Source: Kaistella faecalis (GTDB lineage Bacteria; Bacteroidota; Bacteroidia; Flavobacteriales; Weeksellaceae). Taken from it: a DNA stretch of 64,000 bases. The notes under the pieces were generated by a model. That model saw nothing but the letters and a program-made list of their open reading frames with translations. It ran no database searches and was not told the origin of the DNA. How positions within the stretch are numbered: position 1 is the stretch's first letter; each line of letters opens with the position of its first letter. The stretch lies in contig NZ_CP078067.1 in NCBI RefSeq assembly GCF_019195395.1, forward strand, positions 2,495,783-2,559,782, in the 5' to 3' direction. Position numbers and translations under genes: made by a program. Below, in pieces: positions 52,155 through 60,108 of the stretch.

Positions 52155-54803
52155 TTATTCTGTTTTATTGGGCAAAAAAATCTCGAAGGTGACCCCGATT
52201 TCTTTGTTTTTGGCTTCAATAGATCCGCCGTGAGCATTAATAATTCTTTTGCAGATCGCCAATCCCAAACCGCTTCCCAATGGTTTTCGGAGGTTTTGGT
52301 TTTTGCTTTGGTAAAACTTTTCGAAAACAAACTCCAGATCTTCTTCGGGAATCGTTTTTCCCGTGTTGAAAACCGATATCTTAAGTCCGCCTTCTTTGTC
52401 CTGAAATTTTGTCTGTACCATTCCCTGTTCGTTGGCGAATTTCAGGGCATTGCCGAGGATATTCTGAAAAACCTGAATCATTTTCATTTCATCAAAGTCA
52501 AAAACCTCATTCTTGAGTAAATTGACTTCGGAATGATGAAGGTGTTTCTGATCAAACAGCTGCAGCAATGGTTTTAAAGATTTGTGATACGTTTCAATAA
52601 TGCTTTTTTCTTCGATGTTCAGCGGGGTAGTGCCGGCTTCGAGTTTATCAAGATATAGGATATCGTTGATGATTTCTGCAAGCCTGTCGCTTTCTGAAAT
52701 AATATTGCCGAGAAAATCTTTTTTGATCTCTGCGGGCATCTCTTCATCATCCAGAAGCAGTTCGCTTGTCGCGCGAATCGCGGTGATGGGTGTACGCAGT
52801 TCGTGTGCGACCGAATCCAGAAAATCGTCTTTTTGCTTGTCTTTGATTACCAGTGTTTCGTTGGCGTTCTGCAGTTCTTCAGAAAGTTTCCTCAGTTGTT
52901 GAGAATGCTCGGTAAGCTGCTTGTTCATTGAGATATTTTCTTTAGATTCTTCCAGAATTTTCAGGACTTCAGGCAACGTAATTTTATCCTCTTTCGTTAC
53001 GCCTTCAATTAAAATCTTTGCCGATGCGGTACCGATTCTGCCGCTCAGTAAATTTTCAGAAAACTTAATAAACCGCGAATCCGCACTGTTGTTTTCGTCG
53101 GAAATATTGTATTTGAGATTGAAAATTTTTAGTGCCTGCTGGGTTTTTTTCTCTCCAAGAAATCTTGTCAGGATTTTTCTGATGTCTGAAATATTGGCGG
53201 TACCTTTCCAGATATACGCGTTTTCGTGATTCTGAATGTAGTCGTTGATATCGACATAAAGTTCGGCGAAATTTCTTTCTCTGTAATTGCCCGCGACGAG
53301 CGAGGAGATCATCATAAACAATCCGCCATTAACCAGCAGACTCCAGAAAAAGGCACTCGCAACAGGCGAAAGATAATCTAATTTAAAGAAGTTGAACACC
53401 GCGGAATTCTGATAGGTTGTGTCGAAATAATTCGGCAAAATAAGATTGAAATAGCAGATGAACACGCCGACAATAATGCCGGTTACTGCGCCAGCGAAAC
53501 TTCCGCGGCGCCAGAAAATAGCACCAAAAAAGGAAGGGGCAAGTTGCGCGATCATTACAAATGCGATGAGTCCTACTGAAAATAACGAAGCGCTGTTGAT
53601 GAGGAATTTGTAAAACAGAAATCCCACAATAATAAGTGAAAAAATACTGAATTTTCTGATGTTAACGATGGTTCTGTTGTTGGCGTACTCGGTCTCGGTT
53701 TTCAGGCTGTTCAGCCAACCGTAAGGAATGATGAGGTTATTTGAAAGCATTACTGATAGTGAAATACTTGAAATGATAATCATGGAAATACACGCACTGA
53801 GTCCGCCAAGAAAAACCATTCCTGCAAAAAATATATTACCGAACTTCTGGGGAATAAGGATGGAATAAAATTCTGGATTTACATTTTCGCCGAAAAAGAG
53901 GATTTTCCCGCCCCAGGCAATCGGGAATACAAAAATATTCATCAATAATAAATAAAGCGGGAAAAGCCAGATGGCGGTTTTCAGGTGTTTTTCTGTCCTG
54001 TTTTCTACGATGGTTGTGTGAAACTGACGCGGTAAAAGAAAAATGGCAGTCATGGAAAGCATGCTCATCAGGAAAAAGTTGAAGCCGCCTTCCAAACCGT
54101 TGAACGTGTTTTTTTGAGTAAAATCAGGCAGTTTCGAAGCCTTTTCGTAAATGTCATTAAAACCGTTAAAGACGCCATACACAACAAAAAGTCCCAGAGT
54201 GACAAAGAATATCAGCTTCAAAAAACTTTCAAATGCCACGGCTGAAATAATGCCGAGTCTTTTTTCGGAAGCATCCACGTATTTTGTTCCGTAATAAGCG
54301 GAAAATATGGCGATAATCACTACAACATACGTTGCAGTATCAAGAAAAATATTATCCGAATTTGCGGTGTCTGTCATCAGGTGAAAAGTATCGGAAATCG
54401 CTTTAATCTGAAGTCCGATGTACGGAATTACCGCCAGCATACATACAATTGCGACCAAAGCCCCCAGAAACCGGCTGTTCCCGTAGCGCAAAGAGATAAA
54501 GTCTGCAATGCTGCTTATTTTGTGAACGCGGGAAATTCTGATGATCTTCGAGTTGATATAAATCCAGGATGGAATGATGATGACCGGACCAATATAAATG
54601 GCCAGATATTCCAGTCCCTGGTTTGAAGCCACGCCAATGCTGCCGTAATACGTCCACGCCGAACAATAAACCGCCAGCGAAAGGGAATAAATATACGGAT
54701 TGTTTACCCAGAAATTGCTCTTCCTTTTTTCTGCCCAAAAAGCAATGAAGAAAAGCAATCCCAGATAAACGATTACCAGCAGAAATAAAAGCGGACTACT
54801 CAT
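52155..54803 (-). CDS. sensor histidine kinase with sodium:solute symporter sensor domain (CbrA/CrbS type)
   Basis: The 882-residue protein has a large N-terminal membrane region (about 1-510, about 12-13 segments) of the sodium:solute symporter family, recognisable from YCSAWTYYGSIGVASNQGLEYLAIYIGP. A soluble linker with a coiled coil (about 600-650) leads to a HisKA domain with the phospho-acceptor His667 in SVAHELRTPITAIR and an HATPase domain ending GSGLGLAICKRIINAHGGSI. Proteins of this layout (CbrA, CrbS) sense or transport a carboxylate or amino acid. Its start overlaps the small upstream gene by 8 bases. Confidence 0.93.
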   Translation of the reverse strand: MSSPLLFLLVIVYLGLLFFIAFWAEKRKSNFWVNNPYIYSLSLAVYCSAWTYYGSIGVASNQGLEYLAIYIGPVIIIPSWIYINSKIIRISRVHKISSIADFISLRYGNSRFLGALVAIVCMLAVIPYIGLQIKAISDTFHLMTDTANSDNIFLDTATYVVVIIAIFSAYYGTKYVDASEKRLGIISAVAFESFLKLIFFVTLGLFVVYGVFNGFNDIYEKASKLPDFTQKNTFNGLEGGFNFFLMSMLSMTAIFLLPRQFHTTIVENRTEKHLKTAIWLFPLYLLLMNIFVFPIAWGGKILFFGENVNPEFYSILIPQKFGNIFFAGMVFLGGLSACISMIIISSISLSVMLSNNLIIPYGWLNSLKTETEYANNRTIVNIRKFSIFSLIIVGFLFYKFLINSASLFSVGLIAFVMIAQLAPSFFGAIFWRRGSFAGAVTGIIVGVFICYFNLILPNYFDTTYQNSAVFNFFKLDYLSPVASAFFWSLLVNGGLFMMISSLVAGNYRERNFAELYVDINDYIQNHENAYIWKGTANISDIRKILTRFLGEKKTQQALKIFNLKYNISDENNSADSRFIKFSENLLSGRIGTASAKILIEGVTKEDKITLPEVLKILEESKENISMNKQLTEHSQQLRKLSEELQNANETLVIKDKQKDDFLDSVAHELRTPITAIRATSELLLDDEEMPAEIKKDFLGNIISESDRLAEIINDILYLDKLEAGTTPLNIEEKSIIETYHKSLKPLLQLFDQKHLHHSEVNLLKNEVFDFDEMKMIQVFQNILGNALKFANEQGMVQTKFQDKEGGLKISVFNTGKTIPEEDLEFVFEKFYQSKNQNLRKPLGSGLGLAICKRIINAHGGSIEAKNKEIGVTFEIFLPNKTE

Positions 54804-54990
54804 TGTATTTCCTGAAGATTAAGAATGATGCTATACTGGATGCTAACCAAACCATAAAAAGGTAAGTGTAAATCATAGGTAAGCCCCAAATTGGCTCAGT
54901 TTTATTAAACAAAAGCAAAACCGGCGCATTGAACATCACAAATAATGTGATGCTCAAAATAACCAGTTTTTGTTTGTGTCTTTTTTTCAT
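54796..54990 (-). CDS. two-helix small membrane protein coupled to the SSS kinase
   Basis: The 64-residue protein has two hydrophobic segments (about 9-27 and 35-57) with a basic N-terminus (KKRHKQK). It overlaps the kinase start by 8 bases, so its translation is coupled to the kinase. In position and layout it is analogous to YjcH (DUF485), the small membrane protein before the acetate permease ActP in the acs operon of E. coli. Sequence similarity to DUF485 is not evident. The frame is open to 55044 but the ATG at 54990 gives a better start. Confidence 0.7.
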   Translation of the reverse strand: MKKRHKQKLVILSITLFVMFNAPVLLLFNKTEPIWGLPMIYTYLFMVWLASSIASFLIFRKYNE

Positions 54991-55050
54991 TTGAACTTTT
55001 AAGTAACGGTCGGGTGACCATTGGTTACTGTTGAATCGGAGCAATAAAAT

Positions 55051-55278
55051 TTAGATTTTATCTTCCGAATATTCACCTTTGAATGAGTACCAGCCGAAAA
55101 CCGCCAGCCCACCAACTATTATCGGTACAAGAATCACCAGAATGATCCATCCGAATACATTGTCTTCCTGCTTATCCGACATTATTTTTGGAAGTCCGAA
55201 TACCGTTAAGCCGTAATAGGCGACTACCACTGCCAGAAGCAGCCAAACAATTCCTAATATTTTTTTTACTGAATCCAT
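55051..55278 (-). CDS. small membrane protein, DUF6814-like
   Basis: The 75-residue protein has two hydrophobic segments (about 7-30 and 43-64; KILGIVWLLLAVVVAYYGLTV and VFGWIILVILVPIIVGGLAVF) with a charged tail, as in the DUF6814 proteins that sit next to MFS carriers in Bacteroidota. It is encoded 82 bases downstream of the MFS gene on the same strand. It may assist the carrier or the SSS kinase; this is inferred from context. Confidence 0.7.
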   Translation of the reverse strand: MDSVKKILGIVWLLLAVVVAYYGLTVFGLPKIMSDKQEDNVFGWIILVILVPIIVGGLAVFGWYSFKGEYSEDKI

Positions 55279-55360
55279 TTTTTTGTTTTTTAAAGTTAGT
55301 TAAAATCCGGAAACCTCTTAACTGTTTGCTGTTCGTGATTTCCGGAAATGATTTCTGTGT

Positions 55361-56959
55361 TTACTGAGCGTCCTCTTGCAGACTTTTGTTTTTGGTTTTC
55401 AGGTAAAGTGTTCCAATTACCAGACATACTGCAGCTACAATGATCGGATACCAAAGCCCTTGAAGGTACCATTCCGGATGACCTGCATCTTTGCCTGATG
55501 TTACAAGATAAGTTGCTACTGCCGGCAAAAGTCCGCCGAAAATTCCGTTACCGATGTGATAAGGCAGCGACATCGACGTATAGCGGATTCGGATCGGGAA
55601 CATCTCCACCAAAAACGCTGCGATAGGGCCGTAAACCATTGTCACAAACACGACCTGTACAAATACCAAGAATATGAGTAACCATCGCGTATCTGGATTT
55701 ACCGTAATGCTTTCTTTGATCAGTGGAGCTTCAGCTTTTCCATTAGTCATAACAGGTCCTGCTGCAGCCCAGTGTACGATGCTGTCTCGTTTAAGCAAAG
55801 TTCCGTCTGTAAAGGTTTTTTCTGTATGGAAACTGATGAGGCTGTCGCCTGCAATTTTTTCATGTGCTTTAGCGGTTCGTTTTTCGACAAGACCTTTCTC
55901 TGCCAACACTTTACTTTCAATATTTACAGAAGTGTACATGGTTTTGTAAATAGGTCGGTAGGCGATAATTGCGATCAGCATCCCGATCATCATAATCGGT
56001 TTTCTTCCAACTTTGTCAGAAAGCCATCCAAACAGAATAAATAGAGGAGTTCCCAGGAACAGGGCCAAAGCCATCATTGAATCTACCTGCGCAGAATCCA
56101 GGTTCATTACTTTCTGCATAAAACTCATCGCGTAAAACTGCCCGGTATACCAAATTACACCTTGTCCCATTACCGCTCCGAATAATGCAAGTAATACGAA
56201 TTTAAAATTAAGCTTGTTGCCAAAACTTTCTTTCAGCGGATTCGTTGAAGTTTTACCCTCCTTTTTTGCCTGTGCGAATAGTGGGGATTCCTTCATGTTC
56301 CTACGGATAACGTAAGAAACACCTACCATGAGAATCGAGATCCAGAACGGAATCCTCCATCCCCAACTGTCGAATTCTTCAGGCGTGAGCGAAGTTTTAG
56401 TTACAAGAATTACAATCAGTGAGATGAAAAGTCCTGCGGTTGCAGTGGTTTGAATCCATGAAGTCCAGTACCCACGACGGTGAGGCTGCGAATATTCTGC
56501 AACGTAGGTTGCCGCGCCACCATATTCTCCACCAAGAGCAAGACCCTGTAAAAGTCTTAAAATTAACACCAAAACCGGTGCAACATATCCAATGGTTTCA
56601 AAGCTTGGTACACATCCGATCAGGAAGGTAGAGAAGCCCATAATCAGCAGCGTTACGAGGAAGGTATATTTTCTGCCGATGATATCACCAAGTCTTCCGA
56701 AAAACAGCGCTCCAAAAGGTCTTACAACGAATCCTGCAGCAAATGTTGCCAGGGTTGAGAGAAATGCTGCAGTAGGGTTGTCTGCGGGAAAGAATTTGGT
56801 CGCCAAAACTACTGCCAAACTTCCGAAAATATAGAAATCATACCATTCGATAAGAGTTCCGAGAGATGAAGCCATAATAACGCCCCAAATCGTTTTGTTC
56901 TTTTTTTTCTCCTCAACGTAAGCGTCATGCTCCTGTTGGGTTTTAAATTTTCTGCTCAT
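55361..56959 (-). CDS. MHS-family MFS transporter with a large loop insert
   Basis: The 532-residue inner-membrane protein is of the metabolite:H+ symporter (MHS, ProP/KgtP-like) branch: GVIMASSLGTLIEWYDFYIFGSL opens it, RPFGALFFGRLGDIIGRKYTF follows, and ALGGEYGGAATYVAEYSQPHRRG is the conserved mid-segment. About 85 hydrophilic residues (about 345-430, between IAYRPIYK and TRWLLIFL) lie in a loop where relatives have a short one. Such carriers import dicarboxylates, proline or similar. The neighbours suggest a short-chain carboxylate. Confidence 0.9.
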   Translation of the reverse strand: MSRKFKTQQEHDAYVEEKKKNKTIWGVIMASSLGTLIEWYDFYIFGSLAVVLATKFFPADNPTAAFLSTLATFAAGFVVRPFGALFFGRLGDIIGRKYTFLVTLLIMGFSTFLIGCVPSFETIGYVAPVLVLILRLLQGLALGGEYGGAATYVAEYSQPHRRGYWTSWIQTTATAGLFISLIVILVTKTSLTPEEFDSWGWRIPFWISILMVGVSYVIRRNMKESPLFAQAKKEGKTSTNPLKESFGNKLNFKFVLLALFGAVMGQGVIWYTGQFYAMSFMQKVMNLDSAQVDSMMALALFLGTPLFILFGWLSDKVGRKPIMMIGMLIAIIAYRPIYKTMYTSVNIESKVLAEKGLVEKRTAKAHEKIAGDSLISFHTEKTFTDGTLLKRDSIVHWAAAGPVMTNGKAEAPLIKESITVNPDTRWLLIFLVFVQVVFVTMVYGPIAAFLVEMFPIRIRYTSMSLPYHIGNGIFGGLLPAVATYLVTSGKDAGHPEWYLQGLWYPIIVAAVCLVIGTLYLKTKNKSLQEDAQ

Positions 56960-57049
56960 ATTATATTTGTTTTTTTTGGTTAAAGTGATATTGAATTATT
57001 GCTATTTAAATAATTTTAAATTAGATGTTTATATCTCTATATCTAAAGT

Positions 57050-58369
57050 TTAAAATGAATACATAACCCTTAGGGTCCCTCTTAAGTTTCCAACATCTTT
57101 AAGATTGTTTCCAGCAAGCGCTTCCGGGGTGATATCTCCCCATTTCGCAGCGGTATATTCTACTTCAGGGGTGATGCTGAATTTATTTTTTTTGAAATCT
57201 ACCCGGGCAGAAACTCTCCAGACATTGTCAAGTATCCTGGTTCCGGAAGCTCCTCTCACATATAAATTTTTGTAGCCGGCATCAACTCCTGAATTTTTAG
57301 TGTAGCCGAAGAAAACCCCAGGTGCAATTTTGGGATTCGCACTTGCAAGGTCTACCCAGAATGCTGATGTTTTAGTGGGTTTGTAAGACTCAGGTGCGTT
57401 GGTGTTTTCATAACCTGCAAAACCGCCGATCATCACCAAATGATGAAGGTTACCACCTGTGATTCCGTAGGCTTTGGCGATAATTTTTTCGTTGGCGAAT
57501 TTGAAGTAACCGAAAAACATTTCAGAATTCACCTTTTCATCGGATGCGAATCCGCGTGATTCGATGACCGGTTGCAAAGACTGGTATTCAGCACCAGCTC
57601 CTGCAGTAATGTTTTTACCTTTATATTGTAACTGGCCGTGAAGAGTTGGCATTGAAGAATTGAATGTCGCAGAGTTTGCGGAAGCGCCAAGTGCATTGGC
57701 GGTCTGAAATTCACGGTCTTTGTAAGCGGTAAGACTGAAAGAAATTTCCTGAGTTAATTTTTGAGTAACCTTGATCTGTCCGGCCCAGCCAAATGGATTA
57801 AATAATATTCCCGTATTAAAATTGGCGACGCCCGGGAAAACTTCCGGAACAAATGTGGGATACCAGGTCTGTCCGAAAGTAACTGCTGTTTTTGGCCATG
57901 TGAGGGTTGCGGTGGCGTGTCTTAAACGAAGCAAACCAGTGCTTCCGGAACCTGCGGAACTTTTGTTAAGTTCAGTATTACCGAAAAAGTCGGCTTCTAT
58001 ATTTCCGGTAGCTTTTGCTCCCCATACGTCGGGACCTTTGAATTTAATTCCAACTCTCGAAGTGATCGCTAAAAAATTACTTGCTCCGGCATCATTGATG
58101 TCTTTTCCGTTCGTATCCAGTTTTTCATCCAAAGGATAAAGGTTAAGCTGATATTCTCTGGAGTATGCGGACTGGCGACTGTCGAAACTGTATTCTGTTC
58201 TTACCCACCCGTAAATGGAAGCATCCCATTCTTTAGGTTTTTTGGCTTCAGCTTCCAATGCTTCAATTCTTTTTAAAAGATCTGAAGTAGAAACCGTATC
58301 CTGTCCTTTGAGCTGAAAGTTCAGGATCAGTGTTGGTATTATCCCTAACAAAAAAGTAAATTTCTTCAT
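57050..58369 (-). CDS. outer-membrane porin-like protein with N-terminal coiled coil
   Basis: The 439-residue protein has a signal peptide (KKFTFLLGIIPTLILNF), then a coiled-coil heptad stretch (about 27-45, TSDLLKRIEALEAEAKKP), then a beta-barrel of amphipathic strands to a final Phe (VMYSF), as in trimeric porins of the DcaP type. It would let small solutes cross the outer membrane. It precedes the MHS carrier by 90 bases on the same strand, giving an outer-plus-inner-membrane uptake path. The substrate is unknown. Confidence 0.78.
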   Translation of the reverse strand: MKKFTFLLGIIPTLILNFQLKGQDTVSTSDLLKRIEALEAEAKKPKEWDASIYGWVRTEYSFDSRQSAYSREYQLNLYPLDEKLDTNGKDINDAGASNFLAITSRVGIKFKGPDVWGAKATGNIEADFFGNTELNKSSAGSGSTGLLRLRHATATLTWPKTAVTFGQTWYPTFVPEVFPGVANFNTGILFNPFGWAGQIKVTQKLTQEISFSLTAYKDREFQTANALGASANSATFNSSMPTLHGQLQYKGKNITAGAGAEYQSLQPVIESRGFASDEKVNSEMFFGYFKFANEKIIAKAYGITGGNLHHLVMIGGFAGYENTNAPESYKPTKTSAFWVDLASANPKIAPGVFFGYTKNSGVDAGYKNLYVRGASGTRILDNVWRVSARVDFKKNKFSITPEVEYTAAKWGDITPEALAGNNLKDVGNLRGTLRVMYSF

Positions 58370-58380
58370 AAGTCAATAAT

Positions 58381-58421
58381 TTTTAGTTCGTTTCTTTCGC
58401 AGAACGAAAGTGAAACTAAAA
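58381..58421. promoter_or_regulatory. imperfect inverted repeat upstream of the porin gene
   Basis: TTTTAGTT and AACTAAAA form the outer arms and CTTTCG/CGAAAG the inner arms around a 5-base centre. It lies 12-52 bases before the porin start codon and has no T run, so it is an operator-like or 5'-UTR structure rather than a terminator. Confidence 0.45.
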
Positions 58422-58501
58422 TTTTATTCGAAGAAATTTAATATATATTTATGCTAAGAGTATAGCTTTTTAAATTGAAGGAATGAAATGCAGTATTTAA
58501 T

Positions 58502-58918
58502 TTATTTTTTAAACCGTTCCCATTTGATCATCATGTATTTATCTCCAAACTCAGTAATGATAAGCCCAGAGCCCTTAATATTCTCTTCCTGCTTTATAAA
58601 TTCTAAGAGTTCACTTTGTTTGAATACTTTGTAGGTTGTGTGGAACTCAGAGTGTGGAGGTCTTTTAACATTGTATTTTTTAATCCAGGAACTTATCGTA
58701 ACATGCGAAATACCCAGAATTCTCTCTATTTCCCTGTAAGAAAGCCCTTCGAGATAAAGTTGTAAAGCTTTTGTAACGTAGTAATCATCGATCCGTTTGC
58801 CAAGCTTTTTAACAGTGAAATAATAATTGCAGTCGCGGCAGAGAAATCTTTGCCTTTCCTTTACAATACCACTTTTTACAACATTCTGTTGCTGGCATTT
58901 TGGGCAAATATTATCCAT
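58502..58918 (-). CDS. InsA/IS1-like zinc-ribbon and HTH protein, probably a regulator
   Basis: The 138-residue protein begins with a zinc ribbon (CPKCQQQNVVKSG and FLCRDCNYYF, Cys at about 5, 8, 27 and 30), followed by an HTH (LSYREIERILGISHVTISSWIKKYNV). This is the layout of InsA of IS1. There is no InsB transposase frame beside it, and no terminal repeats were found. The last about 55 residues (LLEFIKQEENI, GDKYMMIKW) are unlike InsA. The gene has its own good promoter and is most likely a domesticated DNA-binding protein controlling nearby genes. Confidence 0.75.
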   Translation of the reverse strand: MDNICPKCQQQNVVKSGIVKERQRFLCRDCNYYFTVKKLGKRIDDYYVTKALQLYLEGLSYREIERILGISHVTISSWIKKYNVKRPPHSEFHTTYKVFKQSELLEFIKQEENIKGSGLIITEFGDKYMMIKWERFKK

Positions 58919-58934
58919 AACTATACTTTTTTAG

Positions 58935-58965
58935 CAAATGTATATTAATTTAGCGTAATTTCAAA
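58935..58965 (-). promoter_or_regulatory. promoter of the InsA-like gene
   Basis: On the minus strand TTTG (58965-58962), a 19-base spacer and TACATTTG (58942-58935), with 16 bases to the start codon. Confidence 0.65.
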
Positions 58966-59011
58966 TATTTCCCGCGTTGTTATATGTTAGAATCTTATAT
59001 TTTTTTGAATG

Positions 59012-59044
59012 TTGTTTCCGTTTCCGATAAAATTTTTATCTTTG
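59012..59044 (+). promoter_or_regulatory. promoter of the pyrB-carA-carB operon
   Basis: TTG (59012-59014), a 22-base spacer and TATCTTTG (59037-59044). The start codon of the leader ORF follows 6 bases later, so transcription should begin at or just before it. Confidence 0.65.
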
Positions 59045-59050
59045 CACCTA

Positions 59051-59119
59051 ATGAAAAGAATATTTCCATTAGACGATATACACCTTGGCAGCGATGCGGG
59101 TAACGAAAATATTTATTAA
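59051..59119 (+). CDS. 22-codon leader ORF before pyrB
   Basis: ATG at 59051 opens a short frame that stops with TAA at 59117-59119. The peptide starts MKRIFPLDDIHLGSD and ends in Asn-Ile-Tyr. It begins close to the predicted transcript start and ends 5 bases before the terminator stem. Such leader frames can couple translation to termination. It could also be chance, as no similar peptide is recognised. Confidence 0.4.
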   Translation: MKRIFPLDDIHLGSDAGNENIY

Positions 59120-59123
59120 ATTT

Positions 59124-59153
59124 AACGAAGTCATTTTGGCTTCGTTTTTTTTT
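59124..59153 (+). terminator. attenuator-like terminator in the pyrB leader
   Basis: AACGAAGTC and GGCTTCGTT form a 9-pair stem (one wobble) around ATTTT, followed by nine Ts. It ends 20 bases before the pyrB ATG and has no other gene to end: the only frame before it on this strand is the 22-codon leader. Transcription from 59037 must read through it. Confidence 0.75.
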
Positions 59154-59172
59154 GACCTTAAACTAGATAACT

Positions 59173-60063
59173 ATGCTTACAACCAGAGACTTAACTGTAG
59201 AAAAAATTAATGCTCTACTTAAAACTGCGGCGGAATTTGCAGACGGAAAAACCTTAAAAGCGGCAACTGAAATATATGTTTCAAATCTGTTTTTCGAAGA
59301 CAGTACAAGAACGAAAACAAGTTTCGATCTCGCACAGCGAAGGCTGGGATTAAATGTTGTGCCTTTTGATGTTACAGCAAGCTCAGTAAATAAGGGCGAG
59401 TCTTTATATGATACCGTAAAAACCCTTGAAAGTTTAGGGGTAAATCTTGCCGTAATCCGACACAAACAGGACAGGTACTATGAAGAGCTAAAGAATTTAA
59501 ATATTTCTGTGATTAATGGAGGCGATGGCAGCGGAAATCATCCTTCTCAAACGCTTTTGGACTTAATGACCATTCAGCAGGAATTTGGCAAGTTCAAGGG
59601 ACTGAAGATTGGGATTGTAGGCGATGTAAAACACAGCAGGGTAGCCAATTCAAATGCGGAGGCGCTTCGTAAATTGGGAGCAAAAGTATATTTCTCCGGA
59701 CCTGAAAAATGGTTTGATGAAGGTACAATTATTAACGGTACTTACCTCTCTATTGATGATTTGGTGAGGGAAGTTGATGTATTGATGCTTCTGCGGATTC
59801 AGCATGAAAGACATGGCGAGAAAATGAAAATTTCTCTGGAAAGCTATCACAAAAAATTCGGACTTACTAAAGAGCGGGAGAAAGTAATGAAAAAGGGTGC
59901 AATTATAATGCATCCGGCGCCGATTAACCGAGGCGTGGAAATCGATAGCGATCTCGTAGAGTGTGAACGCTCCAGAATTTTCAAACAGATGAAAAACGGC
60001 GTTTTCGCAAGAATGGCCATTTTGAAAGATGCTCTGGAATCGAAAGGATTTAAATTTAAATAA
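59173..60063 (+). CDS. pyrB: aspartate carbamoyltransferase catalytic chain
   Basis: The 296-residue protein has the carbamoyl-phosphate-binding [12 protein letters not shown] near residue 40, [15 protein letters not shown] near 117 and [11 protein letters not shown] near 255. It condenses carbamoyl phosphate and aspartate in pyrimidine synthesis. No pyrI regulatory-chain gene is adjacent. It is the first gene of a pyrB-carA-carB operon: carA follows 45 bases later. The leader with promoter, small ORF and terminator likely regulates all three genes. Confidence 0.95.
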   Translation: MLTTRDLTVEKINALLKTAAEFADGKTLKAATEIYVSNLFFEDSTRTKTSFDLAQRRLGLNVVPFDVTASSVNKGESLYDTVKTLESLGVNLAVIRHKQDRYYEELKNLNISVINGGDGSGNHPSQTLLDLMTIQQEFGKFKGLKIGIVGDVKHSRVANSNAEALRKLGAKVYFSGPEKWFDEGTIINGTYLSIDDLVREVDVLMLLRIQHERHGEKMKISLESYHKKFGLTKEREKVMKKGAIIMHPAPINRGVEIDSDLVECERSRIFKQMKNGVFARMAILKDALESKGFKFK

Positions 60064-60108
60064 ATTGATAAAATTCACTCAGGTGAGTTTAAAGTTTTAG
60101 AAATAGAA

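Noticed and set aside
51791-52330. A longer response regulator with about 60 extra N-terminal residues
   Set aside because: The extension runs through the 3' end of the kinase gene in another frame; the ATG at 52153 begins a normal receiver.
58502-58918. A complete IS1-type insertion sequence
   Set aside because: Only an InsA-like protein is present; there is no InsB reading frame, no terminal inverted repeats and no target duplication that I can see.
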